From the NCBI RefSeq assembly GCF_001423295.1, contig NZ_LMNG01000001.1, positions 423,096-487,095 of the forward strand: 64,000 nucleotides of DNA, given 5' to 3'. Source of the DNA: Methylobacterium sp. Leaf112. GTDB taxonomy: Bacteria; Pseudomonadota; Alphaproteobacteria; Rhizobiales; Beijerinckiaceae. The position numbers and the translations under genes are program-made. Below the pieces are notes generated by a model, which saw only the letters and a program-made list of their open reading frames with translations, searched no databases and was not told where the DNA came from. This document shows, in pieces, positions 8,669 to 19,219 of the stretch (position 1 is its first letter; each line of letters begins with the position of its first letter).

Positions 8669-9360
8669 GAACCGCGCAGGATCAGCCGGTCACCGCGCAC
8701 CTCGAAGCCGGACAGGCGGTCGAGGAAGCTCATGCCCAGGAGATTGTCGCGTAGGGCCCCCGGGCGGCTGACCAGGGCCGGAACCCGGCGCTCGACGATG
8801 GTGCCGACCCGCAGCGATTCGAGGAAGACCGGGGCCGCGACCGTGGTGCCGTTGGCGGTGGAGACCCGCACGGCGAACTCCGACGCCGTCGGGCGGATGC
8901 CCAGGGCTGCCGCCGTCTCGGCCGTGAGCACCACCGCGCTCGCGCCCGTGTCGAACTGGAAGCCATGGGACTGGCCGTTGATCTCGGCGCGCACGTGGAA
9001 ATCGCCGTCCGCCCGGCGGGTGATGGTCACGCTGCCGTCGGTCCCGACCACGGCGCTGCCCGGCCGGACGGCGCCCAGGATCCGCGCGCCGACGGTTCGG
9101 GCGTCGTCGCGGTAGGCGTAACCGGCGACGAGGGCGAGGGCGAGGACGCCCCAGATCAGTGCCGCGCGGAGGTTCGCCCCGAGATTGCCCCGGAACTGGT
9201 GCCAGAACCCGGCGACGATGACGGCCAGCAGGCTGCCGCTGACGGCGAGACTCGCCAACTGGTCTGGCTCCAGGCCGACGACGCTCTGATTGTCGTGCGA
9301 GAACACCAGCACGGCGAGCACGATTCCGAGGGCGGCGAGCGCCAGACCGAGGACGCTCAT
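8665..9360 (-). CDS. Membrane-anchored retropepsin-like aspartic protease (clan AA, TIGR02281-like)
   Basis: A 231-residue protein. Two or three hydrophobic segments occupy the first 85 residues (MSVLGLALAALGIVLAVLVF, then LLAVIVAGFW and a segment ending in VAGYAYR). A retropepsin-like domain follows at about 105-230, with the active-site triad FDTGASAVVLT near residue 143. The single-domain size suggests it works as a dimer in the periplasm. Substrate unknown. The ATG at 9360 overlaps the stop of the upstream DUF1289 gene by 4 bp, so the two are coupled. Confidence 0.85.
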   Translation of the reverse strand: MSVLGLALAALGIVLAVLVFSHDNQSVVGLEPDQLASLAVSGSLLAVIVAGFWHQFRGNLGANLRAALIWGVLALALVAGYAYRDDARTVGARILGAVRPGSAVVGTDGSVTITRRADGDFHVRAEINGQSHGFQFDTGASAVVLTAETAAALGIRPTASEFAVRVSTANGTTVAAPVFLESLRVGTIVERRVPALVSRPGALRDNLLGMSFLDRLSGFEVRGDRLILRGS

Positions 9361-9602
9361 GGGGTCGCTCGGGTCGGTACGTCTCGATCCGGTGCAGCCC
9401 GGTTCGGGTAGGCCTGGCGCAGGCGCTCGGGCAGCCCGGCCATCACCGCCCGCCGCTGGGGCTCGGACAGCGACCCCCACAGGGCGATCTCGTTGCGCGT
9501 GCGCCCACACCCCTCGCACAGGCCCGAGACCGCGTCGAGCAGGCAGAGCTTGGTGCAGGGACTGGAGGGTTTCGCGGCGGCCTGAATCATCCCGGCGTTC
9601 AT
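9357..9602 (-). CDS. DUF1289 domain protein
   Basis: An 81-residue protein with the DUF1289 cysteine pattern PCTKLCLLDAVSGLCEGCGRT (four Cys, probably a zinc knuckle or small cluster), followed by a conserved W in EIALWGSLSEPQRRAVM. Function is unknown in the family. It is translationally coupled (4-bp overlap) to the aspartic protease gene. The ATG at 9602 is used; a second in-frame ATG lies four codons later. Confidence 0.88.
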   Translation of the reverse strand: MNAGMIQAAAKPSSPCTKLCLLDAVSGLCEGCGRTRNEIALWGSLSEPQRRAVMAGLPERLRQAYPNRAAPDRDVPTRATP

Positions 9603-9651
9603 GCCAGCCGGTGCGCCCCGGGATCAAGCCCGGTTGGGTCCGCGCGGAGCC

Positions 9652-10482
9652 TCACGCCGGCACCATGGCCACGAGGCCCAGGAGGGCGGCGATCTCGGCC
9701 ACCAGCTGGCAGGCGCCGATGACGTCGCCCGTCTGACCGCCGATCCGGCGCCGGGCCAGCGCCGTCACCGCCAGGGCGCCCAGGCCGGACAGAAGCAGCA
9801 TGAGCAGAACGCCGCCGACGGGCAGGCCGAGGAGTCCGCCGAGGAGCGCCAGGGTAAGGGCGAGGGCACCCGCTACCGCGACGGCGGGGGGCCCCGGCCG
9901 GCCGACGCTGGCGGCGGCACCGTCGCGGCGGGCGGGGACGAGGAGCACCATCGGGGCGAGGGCGGCGGTGCGCGACAGGGCGGCGGCGAGCACGAGGGCG
10001 AGGGCCGCGCCGCTCCCCGTCCGGTCGAGGAGGGTGGCGAGCGCCCCGATCCGCAGGGCGAGGGCGAGGACGAGGGCGACGCCCCCATACGCACCGATGC
10101 GGCTGTCGCGCATGATCTCGAGACGCCGCTCCCGGGTGGTGCCGCCGCCGAACCCGTCGGCGACGTCGGCCAGACCATCCTCGTGCAGGGCGCCGGTGAT
10201 CAGGACACCCGTGGCCACCGCCAGGGTCGCGGCGAGGAACGGCCCGAGGCCGAGCCCCCAGGCCGCCAGCAGCACGAGACCACCGGGCAGGGCCAGGACG
10301 AGACCGGCCAGGGGCAGCATCCGGGGCACGCGGGTGAAATCCGGAGCGGCATGCGGGTCGCCCTCGCCGGGCAGGGCCGGCACCGGCAGGCGGGAGTAGA
10401 AGCGCAGGCACGCGGCCCCGTCGTAGGCGAGGAGGGCCCCCGGGAAGGCCGGCTCGTCCCGCGCATCCTCGCCCATCGCCAC
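9652..10482 (-). CDS. cobS: Adenosylcobinamide-GDP ribazoletransferase CobS
   Basis: A 276-residue integral membrane enzyme that joins adenosylcobinamide-GDP to alpha-ribazole, the last step of the cobalamin nucleotide loop. The signature [18 protein letters not shown] (about residues 96-113) with following [15 protein letters not shown] is unmistakable, and six or more hydrophobic helices follow. It is divergent from cobT, which makes the alpha-ribazole phosphate precursor. The 95-bp gap must hold both promoters. No canonical B12 riboswitch was recognised there. Confidence 0.93.
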   Translation of the reverse strand: MAMGEDARDEPAFPGALLAYDGAACLRFYSRLPVPALPGEGDPHAAPDFTRVPRMLPLAGLVLALPGGLVLLAAWGLGLGPFLAATLAVATGVLITGALHEDGLADVADGFGGGTTRERRLEIMRDSRIGAYGGVALVLALALRIGALATLLDRTGSGAALALVLAAALSRTAALAPMVLLVPARRDGAAASVGRPGPPAVAVAGALALTLALLGGLLGLPVGGVLLMLLLSGLGALAVTALARRRIGGQTGDVIGACQLVAEIAALLGLVAMVPA

Positions 10483-10577
10483 GTCGTCCCGCCTTCACCG
10501 CCACCCGCCCCGCCGTTATAGCTCCGGGCACAGGCGGCCCGCCATCCCGGCGCAGCGTCCGCCACCGGATCCGCGCC

Positions 10578-11615
10578 ATGACCCAAGGGCCATCCCCCGA
10601 GCAGACCCCGTTCGGCGACATCCGCCGGCTCCTCGACGCCCTGCCGGGCCCGGACCGGGACGCCGTCGCCATGGTGGCCGAGCGCGACGCCACCCTGACG
10701 AAGCCCGCCGGGTCCCTGGGGCGCCTGGAGCATCTCGTGAGCTGGCTCGCCGCCTGGCAGGGCAAGGGCCAGCCGAGCCTCGACCGGCCCCTGGTCTGCG
10801 TCTTCGCCGGAAGCCACGGCGTCGCGGCGCGGGGCGTCTCGGCCTATCCCACCGCGGTGAACCGCCAGATGCTCGAGAACTTCGCCGCGGGCGGCGGCGC
10901 CATCAACCAGATTTGTGCCGCCTACGGCCTCGGCTTCAAGGTGTTCGACCTCGCCATCGACCTGCCGACCGGCGACATCACCACGGAGGCCGCCTTCGAC
11001 GAGAAGGCCTGCGTCGCCACCATGGCGTTCGGCATGGAGGCGGTGGCCGCCGGGACCGATTGCCTCGCGGTCGGCGAGATGGGCATCGGCAACACCACCG
11101 TGGCGGCGGCGATCTACGCCGCCCTCTACGGCGGCGAGCCCGCCCACTGGGTCGGGCGCGGCACGGGGGTGGACGAGGCGGGCCTCGCCCGCAAGGTCGC
11201 GGCGGTGGAGGCGGCCCTCACCCACCATGCGGGCCATCTCGACGATCCCCTCGAGGTGCTGGCCCGCCTCGGCGGCCGGGAGATCGCCGCCATCGCGGGG
11301 GCGATCCTCGCCGCGCGCCTGCAGCGGGTGCCCGTGGTCCTCGACGGCTACGTCGCCACGGCGGCGGCGGCGATCCTGCACGCCCTCGACCCGTCGCTCC
11401 TCGACCATTGCCTCGCCGGTCACGTCTCGGCCGAGGGCGCCCATGCGGACGTGCTGGAACGCCTCGGCCTCGTGCCGCTCCTGGCCCTCGGGATGCGGCT
11501 CGGCGAAGGATCGGGCGCGGCCCTGGCCGTCGGCCTCCTCAAGGGCGCGCTCGCCTGCCACCGCGACATGGCGACGTTCTCCCAGGCCGGCGTGTCGGAG
11601 CGCTCGGCCGGTTAA
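10578..11615 (+). CDS. cobT: Nicotinate-nucleotide--dimethylbenzimidazole phosphoribosyltransferase CobT
   Basis: A 345-residue enzyme that transfers ribose phosphate from nicotinate mononucleotide to dimethylbenzimidazole, giving alpha-ribazole 5'-phosphate for cobalamin. KPAGSLGRLEHL near the N-terminus, FAGSHGVAARGVSAYP (about 76-91), GEMGIGNTT (about 171-179) and the C-terminal AEGAHADVLERLGLVPLLA ... GEGSGAA with the catalytic glutamate are all family motifs. Length is normal. Its TAA overlaps the stop of convergent uraD. Confidence 0.95.
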   Translation: MTQGPSPEQTPFGDIRRLLDALPGPDRDAVAMVAERDATLTKPAGSLGRLEHLVSWLAAWQGKGQPSLDRPLVCVFAGSHGVAARGVSAYPTAVNRQMLENFAAGGGAINQICAAYGLGFKVFDLAIDLPTGDITTEAAFDEKACVATMAFGMEAVAAGTDCLAVGEMGIGNTTVAAAIYAALYGGEPAHWVGRGTGVDEAGLARKVAAVEAALTHHAGHLDDPLEVLARLGGREIAAIAGAILAARLQRVPVVLDGYVATAAAAILHALDPSLLDHCLAGHVSAEGAHADVLERLGLVPLLALGMRLGEGSGAALAVGLLKGALACHRDMATFSQAGVSERSAG

Positions 11616-12118
11616 GCGAGCAGGCGGTCGAGGCGCATCCGGGTGATCAGGGCGATCTCGTCGAGGGCGCTCGCCGCCTCGTCCACTGGGTCCCGAAGCA
11701 CGCGCGTTTCGAAGATCCGAAGGATCTCGGCCCGGTCGCGGCCCCGCACGGCGACGATGAACGGGAACCCGAATCGCTCGCGGTAGGCGGCGTTCAGGCG
11801 GTCGAAGGCGTCCGCGTCGGCGGGTGGCATGCGGTCGAGGGCGGCGCTGCCCTGCTCGCTCGCCGAATCGGCCGTCATGCTGCGCGCCCGCGCCTCCGGG
11901 CCGGCGAGTTCCGGGTGACCGTCGAGGAAGGCGCTGCGCGCCGCCGCCGGGGCCGCCCGCACCACGGCCATCATCGCCCCGTGCAGGTCCGCGACGCTCG
12001 CGAAGGGCCGGGCCGGGAACGCTCCCTCGGCCACCCAGGCGGCATGCTCGAACACGCCGCCCAACAGGGCTACGAAGGCCTCACGGTCGAGGTGATTCAG
12101 GGTGGCGAGGTCGGTCAT
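11612..12118 (-). CDS. uraD: 2-oxo-4-hydroxy-4-carboxy-5-ureidoimidazoline (OHCU) decarboxylase
   Basis: A 168-residue enzyme for the third step of urate oxidation, making (S)-allantoin from OHCU. The family markers are present: FEHAAWVAE near residue 23, the HPEL segment (about 68-71), SASEQGSAALD (about 84-94) and FGFPFIVAVRGR (about 116-127). It follows uraH by 6 bp on the same strand, and the two catalyse consecutive steps. A urate oxidase gene was not found nearby. Confidence 0.93.
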   Translation of the reverse strand: MTDLATLNHLDREAFVALLGGVFEHAAWVAEGAFPARPFASVADLHGAMMAVVRAAPAAARSAFLDGHPELAGPEARARSMTADSASEQGSAALDRMPPADADAFDRLNAAYRERFGFPFIVAVRGRDRAEILRIFETRVLRDPVDEAASALDEIALITRMRLDRLLA

Positions 12119-12124
12119 GCGGCG

Positions 12125-12478
12125 TCAGCTTCCCCGATAGGTCGCGCAGTTGCCGGGCGTGCACAGCATCGGCACGTGATAGTGCTGCTTCACGTCGAAC
12201 ACCGAAAAGCGCACCACCGGGTTGTCCACGAAGATGTCGGCCTCGGTCACGCCGGGCTTGGCTTTCAGATAGGCGTCGATGTGGAATTCGAGCTGGTACT
12301 GGCCCGCCCTGGCTTCGTCGCCGGGCAGGATCGGCTTGTCCGTGCGCCCGTCCGCGTTGGTGACGACGGATTTGACGAGGCGCCACGCATCGCCCTCCCT
12401 CACCGAGAAATCGATGCGCACGCCCGGTGCCGGGCGGCCGCGATCGGCGTCGAGGACGTGTGTGGTGATGCCGGCCAT
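12125..12478 (-). CDS. uraH: 5-hydroxyisourate hydrolase (transthyretin-like), cytoplasmic
   Basis: A 117-residue transthyretin-fold hydrolase that opens 5-hydroxyisourate to OHCU. All catalytic signatures are visible: THVLDADRGRPA at the N-terminus with the active-site His, ADGRTD with the Arg, QHYHVPMLC with the second His, and the obligatory C-terminal YRGS. There is no signal peptide, so it is cytoplasmic. It directly precedes uraD (6 bp) and lies 39 bp after a second, exported paralogue. Confidence 0.95.
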   Translation of the reverse strand: MAGITTHVLDADRGRPAPGVRIDFSVREGDAWRLVKSVVTNADGRTDKPILPGDEARAGQYQLEFHIDAYLKAKPGVTEADIFVDNPVVRFSVFDVKQHYHVPMLCTPGNCATYRGS

Positions 12479-12517
12479 GGGGTGTCGTGTCTCCGGGAGG
12501 GCGTCGCGTGTGTGGGG

Positions 12518-13078
12518 TCAGCTGCCGCGGTAGTAGGAATAGCCCCACGGCGTGAACAGCACCGGCAGGTGGTAGCGCTGGCTCGCGTCGCGGATCACGA
12601 AGCGCACGGGCACGAGGCCGAGGAAATTCGGGCTCGGGAGGGTGGCGCCGGTCTTGGCGAAATACGCCTCGAAATGCATGAGCAGCTCGTAATGGCCGAC
12701 CTTCAGGGCATCCTCCGACAGGAGCGGTTCCGGCGTGCGGCCGTTGGCGGCCGTGGTGACGGTCTTGATCGGCCGGTAGGCGTCGCCCTCGCGGATGGAG
12801 AGGTCGCAGACCATGCCGGCGCCGGGCGTGCCGTGGAAATTGTCGATGGCGTGCAGGGTCAGGCGTGGCCCGAGCCCGGCCTGGGTCACCGGCGCCGTCG
12901 TCAGGGCGCCGGGCTGGGACGGGCTCGCCGGGGGCGGATTCGCCTGCGCCAGGGCACCCGGAACGGCGGCCAGGGCGGCCCCGCCGATCCCAGCGCCGAC
13001 GAGGCTTCGGCGCGTCAGGGCAAATCCGTCAAATTCATGTCCGGCGACGTCACGTCGATCCGTTCTATGTCGATCCAT
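12518..13078 (-). CDS. Tat-exported transthyretin-like 5-hydroxyisourate hydrolase paralogue
   Basis: A 186-residue protein. The N-terminus carries a twin-arginine signal (LTRRSLVGAGIGGAALAAVP, about residues 21-40, ending near AQA). A Pro-rich linker leads to a transthyretin domain (about 70-186). The HIU hydrolase motifs are kept: LTLHAID, NGRTPEP, QRYHLPVLF and a final YRGS. It is therefore probably an active hydrolase in the periplasm rather than a binding-only homologue. It is 25 bp downstream of the MFS gene and upstream of uraH, so probably one operon. Confidence 0.86.
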   Translation of the reverse strand: MDRHRTDRRDVAGHEFDGFALTRRSLVGAGIGGAALAAVPGALAQANPPPASPSQPGALTTAPVTQAGLGPRLTLHAIDNFHGTPGAGMVCDLSIREGDAYRPIKTVTTAANGRTPEPLLSEDALKVGHYELLMHFEAYFAKTGATLPSPNFLGLVPVRFVIRDASQRYHLPVLFTPWGYSYYRGS

Positions 13079-13103
13079 GGAAGGCTCCTTGGGTGGGTCC
13101 GGC

Positions 13104-14480
13104 TCACGCCACCGCGATGCGCGGCTCCGGGGCGGGCGTCTCCGGGGCGGGCGTCTCCGGGGCAGGCGGCTCGGGCGGGACGAAACTGAAGATGAGGACG
13201 AGGGCGAAGCCCTCGACGGCGGCGACGATCCACAGGCCGGTGGAGACCGAGCCGGTGAGTTCGCGCAGGAATCCCATGGCGGCGGGCGCGCCGAAGCCCG
13301 CGAGATTGGCCACCGAATTGATCAGCGCGATGCCGGCGGCGGCGGCCGAGCCCGCCAGGAACCGGCCGGGGATCTGCCAGAACACCGGGATCGCGCTCAT
13401 GGTGCCGACGATGGCCACGGTGAGGGCGACGACGGACAGGGCCGGGCTCACGGGTACGAGGAATCCGAGGAGCGCGATGGCCGCGGCGCCGACGAGGGCC
13501 GGGACGCCGCAATGCAGCCGCGCCTCGCCGGAGCGGTCGGAATGAAGGCCGTTGAGGATCATGCCGGCGCCGCCGCACAGGTAGGCGCCCGACAGGATCC
13601 AGCCGATGGTGAGCGGATCGGTGAAGCCGGCCTCCCGCACCACGCTCGGGCCGAAGAAGGTCAGCGCCGAGTTGGCGGTGACGATGCTAAAGAAGATCGC
13701 GATGCACTGCCAGACGCGGGCGTCCTTCAGGGAGGCCAGGATGCGGTGCTCGCGGGGCCCGAGGGCCGCCGCGTCGCGGGCCAGATCCGCCACCACCAGG
13801 GCCCGCTGCGTGTCCGTGAGCCACAGGGCCTTCGCGGGCCGGTCGGTCAGATAGAACAGGGTGACGAAGCCGGCGAGGATCGATGGGATGCCCTCGATGA
13901 GGAACACCCACTGCCAGCCGGCCCACCCGTTCACGCCGTCCATGCCGGTCATGATCGCACCGGCGAGCGGCCCGCCGATGACGCCGGCCAGCGCCGAGGC
14001 CGACATGAACAGGCCGAACACCCGGGCGCGTCGCTCCGTCGGATACCAGTAGGTCAGGAACAGGATCACGCCCGGATAGAACCCGGCCTCGAACACGCCG
14101 AGCAGGAAGCGCAGCGCGTAGAACCCGGCCGGCGTCGTCACGAACATCATCGCCACGCAGCACGCCCCCCACAGGAAGGTGATGCGGGCGATGGTCCGGC
14201 GGGCGCCGATGTGTTCCAGGAGCAGGTTGCTCGGCACCTCGCAGAGGAAGTAGCCGAGGAAAAAGATGCCCGCGCCGATGCCGTAGACCGTCTCGCTGAA
14301 CTTCAGGTCGGCGAGCATCTGCAGCTTGGCGAAACCGATGTTCACCCGGTCGATCCACGACAGGATCCACAGACCCATCAGGAACGGCAGGAGCCGCCAG
14401 GTGATCCGGCGGTAGGCCGCGTCGAGGTCGGTAGGGAGGCCGACGTACGGGGGGAGGGCGGTCCGGGCTGTCTGGCTCAT
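13104..14480 (-). CDS. MFS transporter, anion:cation symporter (ACS) type
   Basis: A 458-residue 12-helix major facilitator. ITWRLLPFLMGLWILSWIDR near residues 24-43 with NIGFAK and the GAGIFFLGYFLCEVPSNLLL segment are hallmarks of the ACS family (tartrate, phthalate, 4-hydroxyphenylacetate and ureide permeases). As the first gene of a run leading to two HIU hydrolases and OHCU decarboxylase, it may import a urate or ureide compound; this is inference from context. The ATG at 14480 (MSQTARTALPPY) is used; the frame extends upstream without plausible coding. Confidence 0.85.
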   Translation of the reverse strand: MSQTARTALPPYVGLPTDLDAAYRRITWRLLPFLMGLWILSWIDRVNIGFAKLQMLADLKFSETVYGIGAGIFFLGYFLCEVPSNLLLEHIGARRTIARITFLWGACCVAMMFVTTPAGFYALRFLLGVFEAGFYPGVILFLTYWYPTERRARVFGLFMSASALAGVIGGPLAGAIMTGMDGVNGWAGWQWVFLIEGIPSILAGFVTLFYLTDRPAKALWLTDTQRALVVADLARDAAALGPREHRILASLKDARVWQCIAIFFSIVTANSALTFFGPSVVREAGFTDPLTIGWILSGAYLCGGAGMILNGLHSDRSGEARLHCGVPALVGAAAIALLGFLVPVSPALSVVALTVAIVGTMSAIPVFWQIPGRFLAGSAAAAGIALINSVANLAGFGAPAAMGFLRELTGSVSTGLWIVAAVEGFALVLIFSFVPPEPPAPETPAPETPAPEPRIAVA

Positions 14481-14610
14481 GGTCCCCGTCCCCCGCGGCC
14501 CGATTCGGCCCAGCCGATCGTCGCGGCGGCATCCTTCGGGACGAAGCAACATACGGACCAGGGACGGCGCCTGGAAAGGGGAGGTCCGCGCTCCGGCTCC
14601 CGTCTGGGCC

Positions 14611-16212
<1,602 letters not shown>

Positions 16213-16465
16213 TACCGTCTTGAGGATCGCGCGAAGGGGCGCTCGCACCCCATGGGGGACCGCGAGCATGTCGGAACACGACCCCTGCGAGACTGACCCG
16301 GATATGTTAAGAACGGCCTGCCGCGATCCGCGGCATTGTCTCGATTCCGGACGCTTCGGCGGCGTGACCGGTCGTCGGCGTGGACAAGTCCTGTGTGGTG
16401 GCGCACACGAATCGCGCCGTCAGCGGTCTAGCATCGTTCCAAATTACGAATTCGGAGCACGACCC

Positions 16466-16921
16466 ATGGTGAAGCTGACCGTCAACGGCGTCGCCCATAG
16501 CGTCGAGGCCGATCCCGAGACTCCGCTCCTCTGGGTGCTGCGCGACCACCTCGACAAGACCGGGACCAAGTATGGCTGCGGCATCGCGCAGTGCGGCGCC
16601 TGCACGGTCCACCTCGACGGCCAGCCCGTCCGCGCCTGCCAGACCCGGATCGGCGACATCGGCGAGGGCAAGGTCACCACCATCGAGGGCGTGTCCGGCA
16701 AGGTCGCCGAGGCCGTCCGCACCGCCTGGCGCGGCCTCGACGTGGTCCAGTGCGGCTACTGCCAGTCGGGCCAGATGATGTCGGCCATCGGCCTCCTCTC
16801 GGGCAACGCGAAGCCGACGGATGCCGATATCGACGGGGCCATGGACGGAAACGTCTGCCGTTGCGGCACCTACCAGCGCATTCGCGCGGCGATCCACGAG
16901 GCGGCGCGCAGCCTCGCCTGA
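16466..16921 (+). CDS. iorA: (2Fe-2S) small subunit of a molybdenum hydroxylase (isoquinoline 1-oxidoreductase alpha type)
   Basis: A 151-residue iron-sulfur subunit that passes electrons from the molybdenum centre. Residues 40-60 hold the plant-type ferredoxin motif (GTKYGCGIAQCGACTVHLDG, C-x4-C-x2-C). The helical domain holds the second cluster (VVQCGYCQSGQMM and NVCRCGTYQRIR). It starts 48 bp before the large subunit gene. The ATG at 16466 (MVKLTVNGVAHSV) is used; the frame is open upstream but has no plausible protein start. Confidence 0.9.
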   Translation: MVKLTVNGVAHSVEADPETPLLWVLRDHLDKTGTKYGCGIAQCGACTVHLDGQPVRACQTRIGDIGEGKVTTIEGVSGKVAEAVRTAWRGLDVVQCGYCQSGQMMSAIGLLSGNAKPTDADIDGAMDGNVCRCGTYQRIRAAIHEAARSLA

Positions 16922-16969
16922 TCGTCCCCCTGCCCGAATCCTGAAGACCCGTCCGAATTGGAGTCCGCC

Positions 16970-19174
16970 ATGCTGAAGGTCCGTCAGGCCCTGGAGACCG
17001 TCCCCTCCCGCCGCGCCTTCCTGGGCGGGGCCACCGTCGCGACGGGGGCGATCCTGCTCGGCTTCACCCTCGGCGGCCCGCGCCAGGCCCGCGCCGCGGG
17101 CGGTCCCGACCTCACAGGCGGTCCGGCGAAACCGAACGCCTTCGTGCGGATCGCCGCCGACGACACCGTCACGGTGATGATCAAGCACCTCGACATGGGC
17201 CAGGGCAACACCACGGGCCTCGCCACCATCCTGGCCGACGAACTCGACGCGGATTGGGCCACCGTCCGTACGGCCTTCGCCCCGGCGGATGCGGCCCTCT
17301 ACAGCAACCTGCTCATGGGCCCCGTGCAGGGCACGGGCGGCTCCACGGCCATCGCCAATTCCTGGCTCCAGCTGCGCCGGGCGGGTGCGGCCGCCCGCGC
17401 CATGCTGGTGGCCGCCGCCGCCGAACGCTGGAAGGTCCCGGCCGGCGAGATCACGGTCTCGAAGGGGCTGGTGCGCCACGCCGCCTCCAACCGGCAGGCC
17501 CGCTTCGGCGAACTCGCCGAGGCGGCCGCGGCGCAGCCCGTGCCGCAGGAGCCGACCCTCAAGCGTCCGGACCAGTGGACGCTCATCGGCACCAAGGTGC
17601 CGCGCCTCGATTCGGCCGCCAAGACCGACGGCAGCGCCACCTATTCCATGGATATCCGGCGCCCCGGCCAGGTCACGGCCGTGGTGCTGCACGCGCCGCG
17701 CTTCGGCGGCGTGGTGGCGACGGTGAACAGCAAGGCGGCGCAGGCCATGCCGGGCGTCCTCGACGTGGTGACGATCCCCACCGGCGTCGCGGTGATCGCC
17801 AAGGACACGTGGTCGGCCATCAAGGGCCGCGAGGTGCTGGACGTGACCTGGGACGATTCGGGCGCCGAGACCCGCTCGTCCGACGCGATCCTGGCCGAGT
17901 ACCGCGAGCGTCTCAAGAGTCCCGGCATCGTCGCCTCGGAGCGTGGCGACGCCGGCGGCGCCATCGGCAAGGCCGCGAAGGTGCTGGAGGCGGAGTTCAC
18001 CTTCCCCTACCTCGCCCACGCCTCCATGGAACCCCTCAACGCCACCATCGAGCGGGCCCCGGACGGCACCTACGACGTCTTCGCCGGCTGCCAGATCCAG
18101 ACCATCGAGCAGGCCGTGGTGGCCGCCACCCTCGGGGTGACCACCGACAAGGTCCGCCTCCACACCCAATGGGCCGGCGGCTCGTTCGGCCGGCGCGCGA
18201 CGCCGAGCGCCGACTACTTCGCCGAGACGGCCGCCATCGTGAAGGCGACGGGGGGCAAGGCCCCGGTCCATCTCGTCTGGACCCGCGAGGACGACATGGC
18301 CGGCGGCTACTACCGGCCGATGGTGGTGCACAAGCTCAGGGCCGGCCTCGACGCCGCCGGGGCGGTGGTCGGCTGGGAACACCGCATGATCGGCAAGTCG
18401 ATCATGATCGGCTCGCCCTTCGAGGCGATGCTGGTGAAGAACGGCGTCGATTCGACCTCCATCGAGGGCGCGTCCGACACGCCCTACGCGTTGCCGGCCT
18501 ACCGGTTCGAGGTCAACAACGCCCGCGAGGGCGTACCGGTGCTGTGGTGGCGCTCGGTGGGCCACACCCACACGGCGCACGCCATGGAGGTGTTCATCGA
18601 CGAGTTGGCTCACGCCGCCGGGGCCGATCCCGTCGCCTACCGCCTCGCGATGCTGAAGGGCGCCCCGCGCCTCTCCGGCGTCCTGGCGCTCGCCGCCGAG
18701 AAGGCCGGCTGGTCGAACCGGCCTTCGGGCAAGGGGCACGGATTCGGCGTCGCGGCCCACGAATCCTTCGGCTCCTATGTCGCCATGGTGGCCGACGTCA
18801 CCGCCGACGAAGCCAAGCTGAAGGTCAACCGCATCGTCGCCGCCGTCGATGTCGGTATCGCCGTCAACCCGGACATCATCCGGGCCCAGGTCGAGGGTGC
18901 GGTCGGCTTCGCGCTCTCGTCGGTCCTGCGCAACCGGATCACCCTCAAGGACGGGGTGGTGCAGGAGCGCAACTTCGACACCTATGAGCCGACCCGCATG
19001 AGCGAGATGCCGGTGGTCGAGGTTCACATCATGCCGTCCACCACGGCGCCCACGGGCATCGGCGAGCCCGGCGTGCCGGTCATCGCCCCGGCGATCTCCA
19101 ACGCCGTCTTCGCCGCCACGGGGCGGCGCCTGCGATCCCTGCCGCTGGATCTCGGCGGGCTCAAGGGCGTCTGA
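16970..19174 (+). CDS. iorB: Molybdopterin-binding large subunit, isoquinoline 1-oxidoreductase beta type (Tat signal)
   Basis: A 734-residue xanthine-oxidase-family subunit. RRAFLGGATVATGAILLGF at residues 12-30 is a twin-arginine signal, placing the complex in the periplasm; the small subunit would be co-exported. GQGNTTGLATILADELDADW, QGTGGSTAIANSW, WAGGSFGRRA and IGEPGVPVIAPAISNA (near the C-terminal catalytic Glu) follow the IorB pattern. Such enzymes oxidise aldehydes or N-heterocycles and usually donate to a cytochrome c, but no cytochrome gene is adjacent. A TTG four codons upstream (16958) is less likely than this ATG. Confidence 0.9.
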   Translation: MLKVRQALETVPSRRAFLGGATVATGAILLGFTLGGPRQARAAGGPDLTGGPAKPNAFVRIAADDTVTVMIKHLDMGQGNTTGLATILADELDADWATVRTAFAPADAALYSNLLMGPVQGTGGSTAIANSWLQLRRAGAAARAMLVAAAAERWKVPAGEITVSKGLVRHAASNRQARFGELAEAAAAQPVPQEPTLKRPDQWTLIGTKVPRLDSAAKTDGSATYSMDIRRPGQVTAVVLHAPRFGGVVATVNSKAAQAMPGVLDVVTIPTGVAVIAKDTWSAIKGREVLDVTWDDSGAETRSSDAILAEYRERLKSPGIVASERGDAGGAIGKAAKVLEAEFTFPYLAHASMEPLNATIERAPDGTYDVFAGCQIQTIEQAVVAATLGVTTDKVRLHTQWAGGSFGRRATPSADYFAETAAIVKATGGKAPVHLVWTREDDMAGGYYRPMVVHKLRAGLDAAGAVVGWEHRMIGKSIMIGSPFEAMLVKNGVDSTSIEGASDTPYALPAYRFEVNNAREGVPVLWWRSVGHTHTAHAMEVFIDELAHAAGADPVAYRLAMLKGAPRLSGVLALAAEKAGWSNRPSGKGHGFGVAAHESFGSYVAMVADVTADEAKLKVNRIVAAVDVGIAVNPDIIRAQVEGAVGFALSSVLRNRITLKDGVVQERNFDTYEPTRMSEMPVVEVHIMPSTTAPTGIGEPGVPVIAPAISNAVFAATGRRLRSLPLDLGGLKGV

Positions 19175-19219
19175 CCACCGTCGTCGGAAGTCACGGGCGC
19201 AAGGCCCGTGACGTCAATC

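Noticed and set aside
10913..13189. Long plus-strand open frame of 758 codons across cobT, uraD and uraH
   Set aside because: It runs antisense or out of frame through well-identified genes, is Arg/Gly-rich and has no domain. Such frames are expected in very GC-rich DNA.
16307..19027. 906-codon minus-strand open frame
   Set aside because: It is antisense to the molybdenum hydroxylase genes, whose motifs are clear; the antisense product is compositionally biased.
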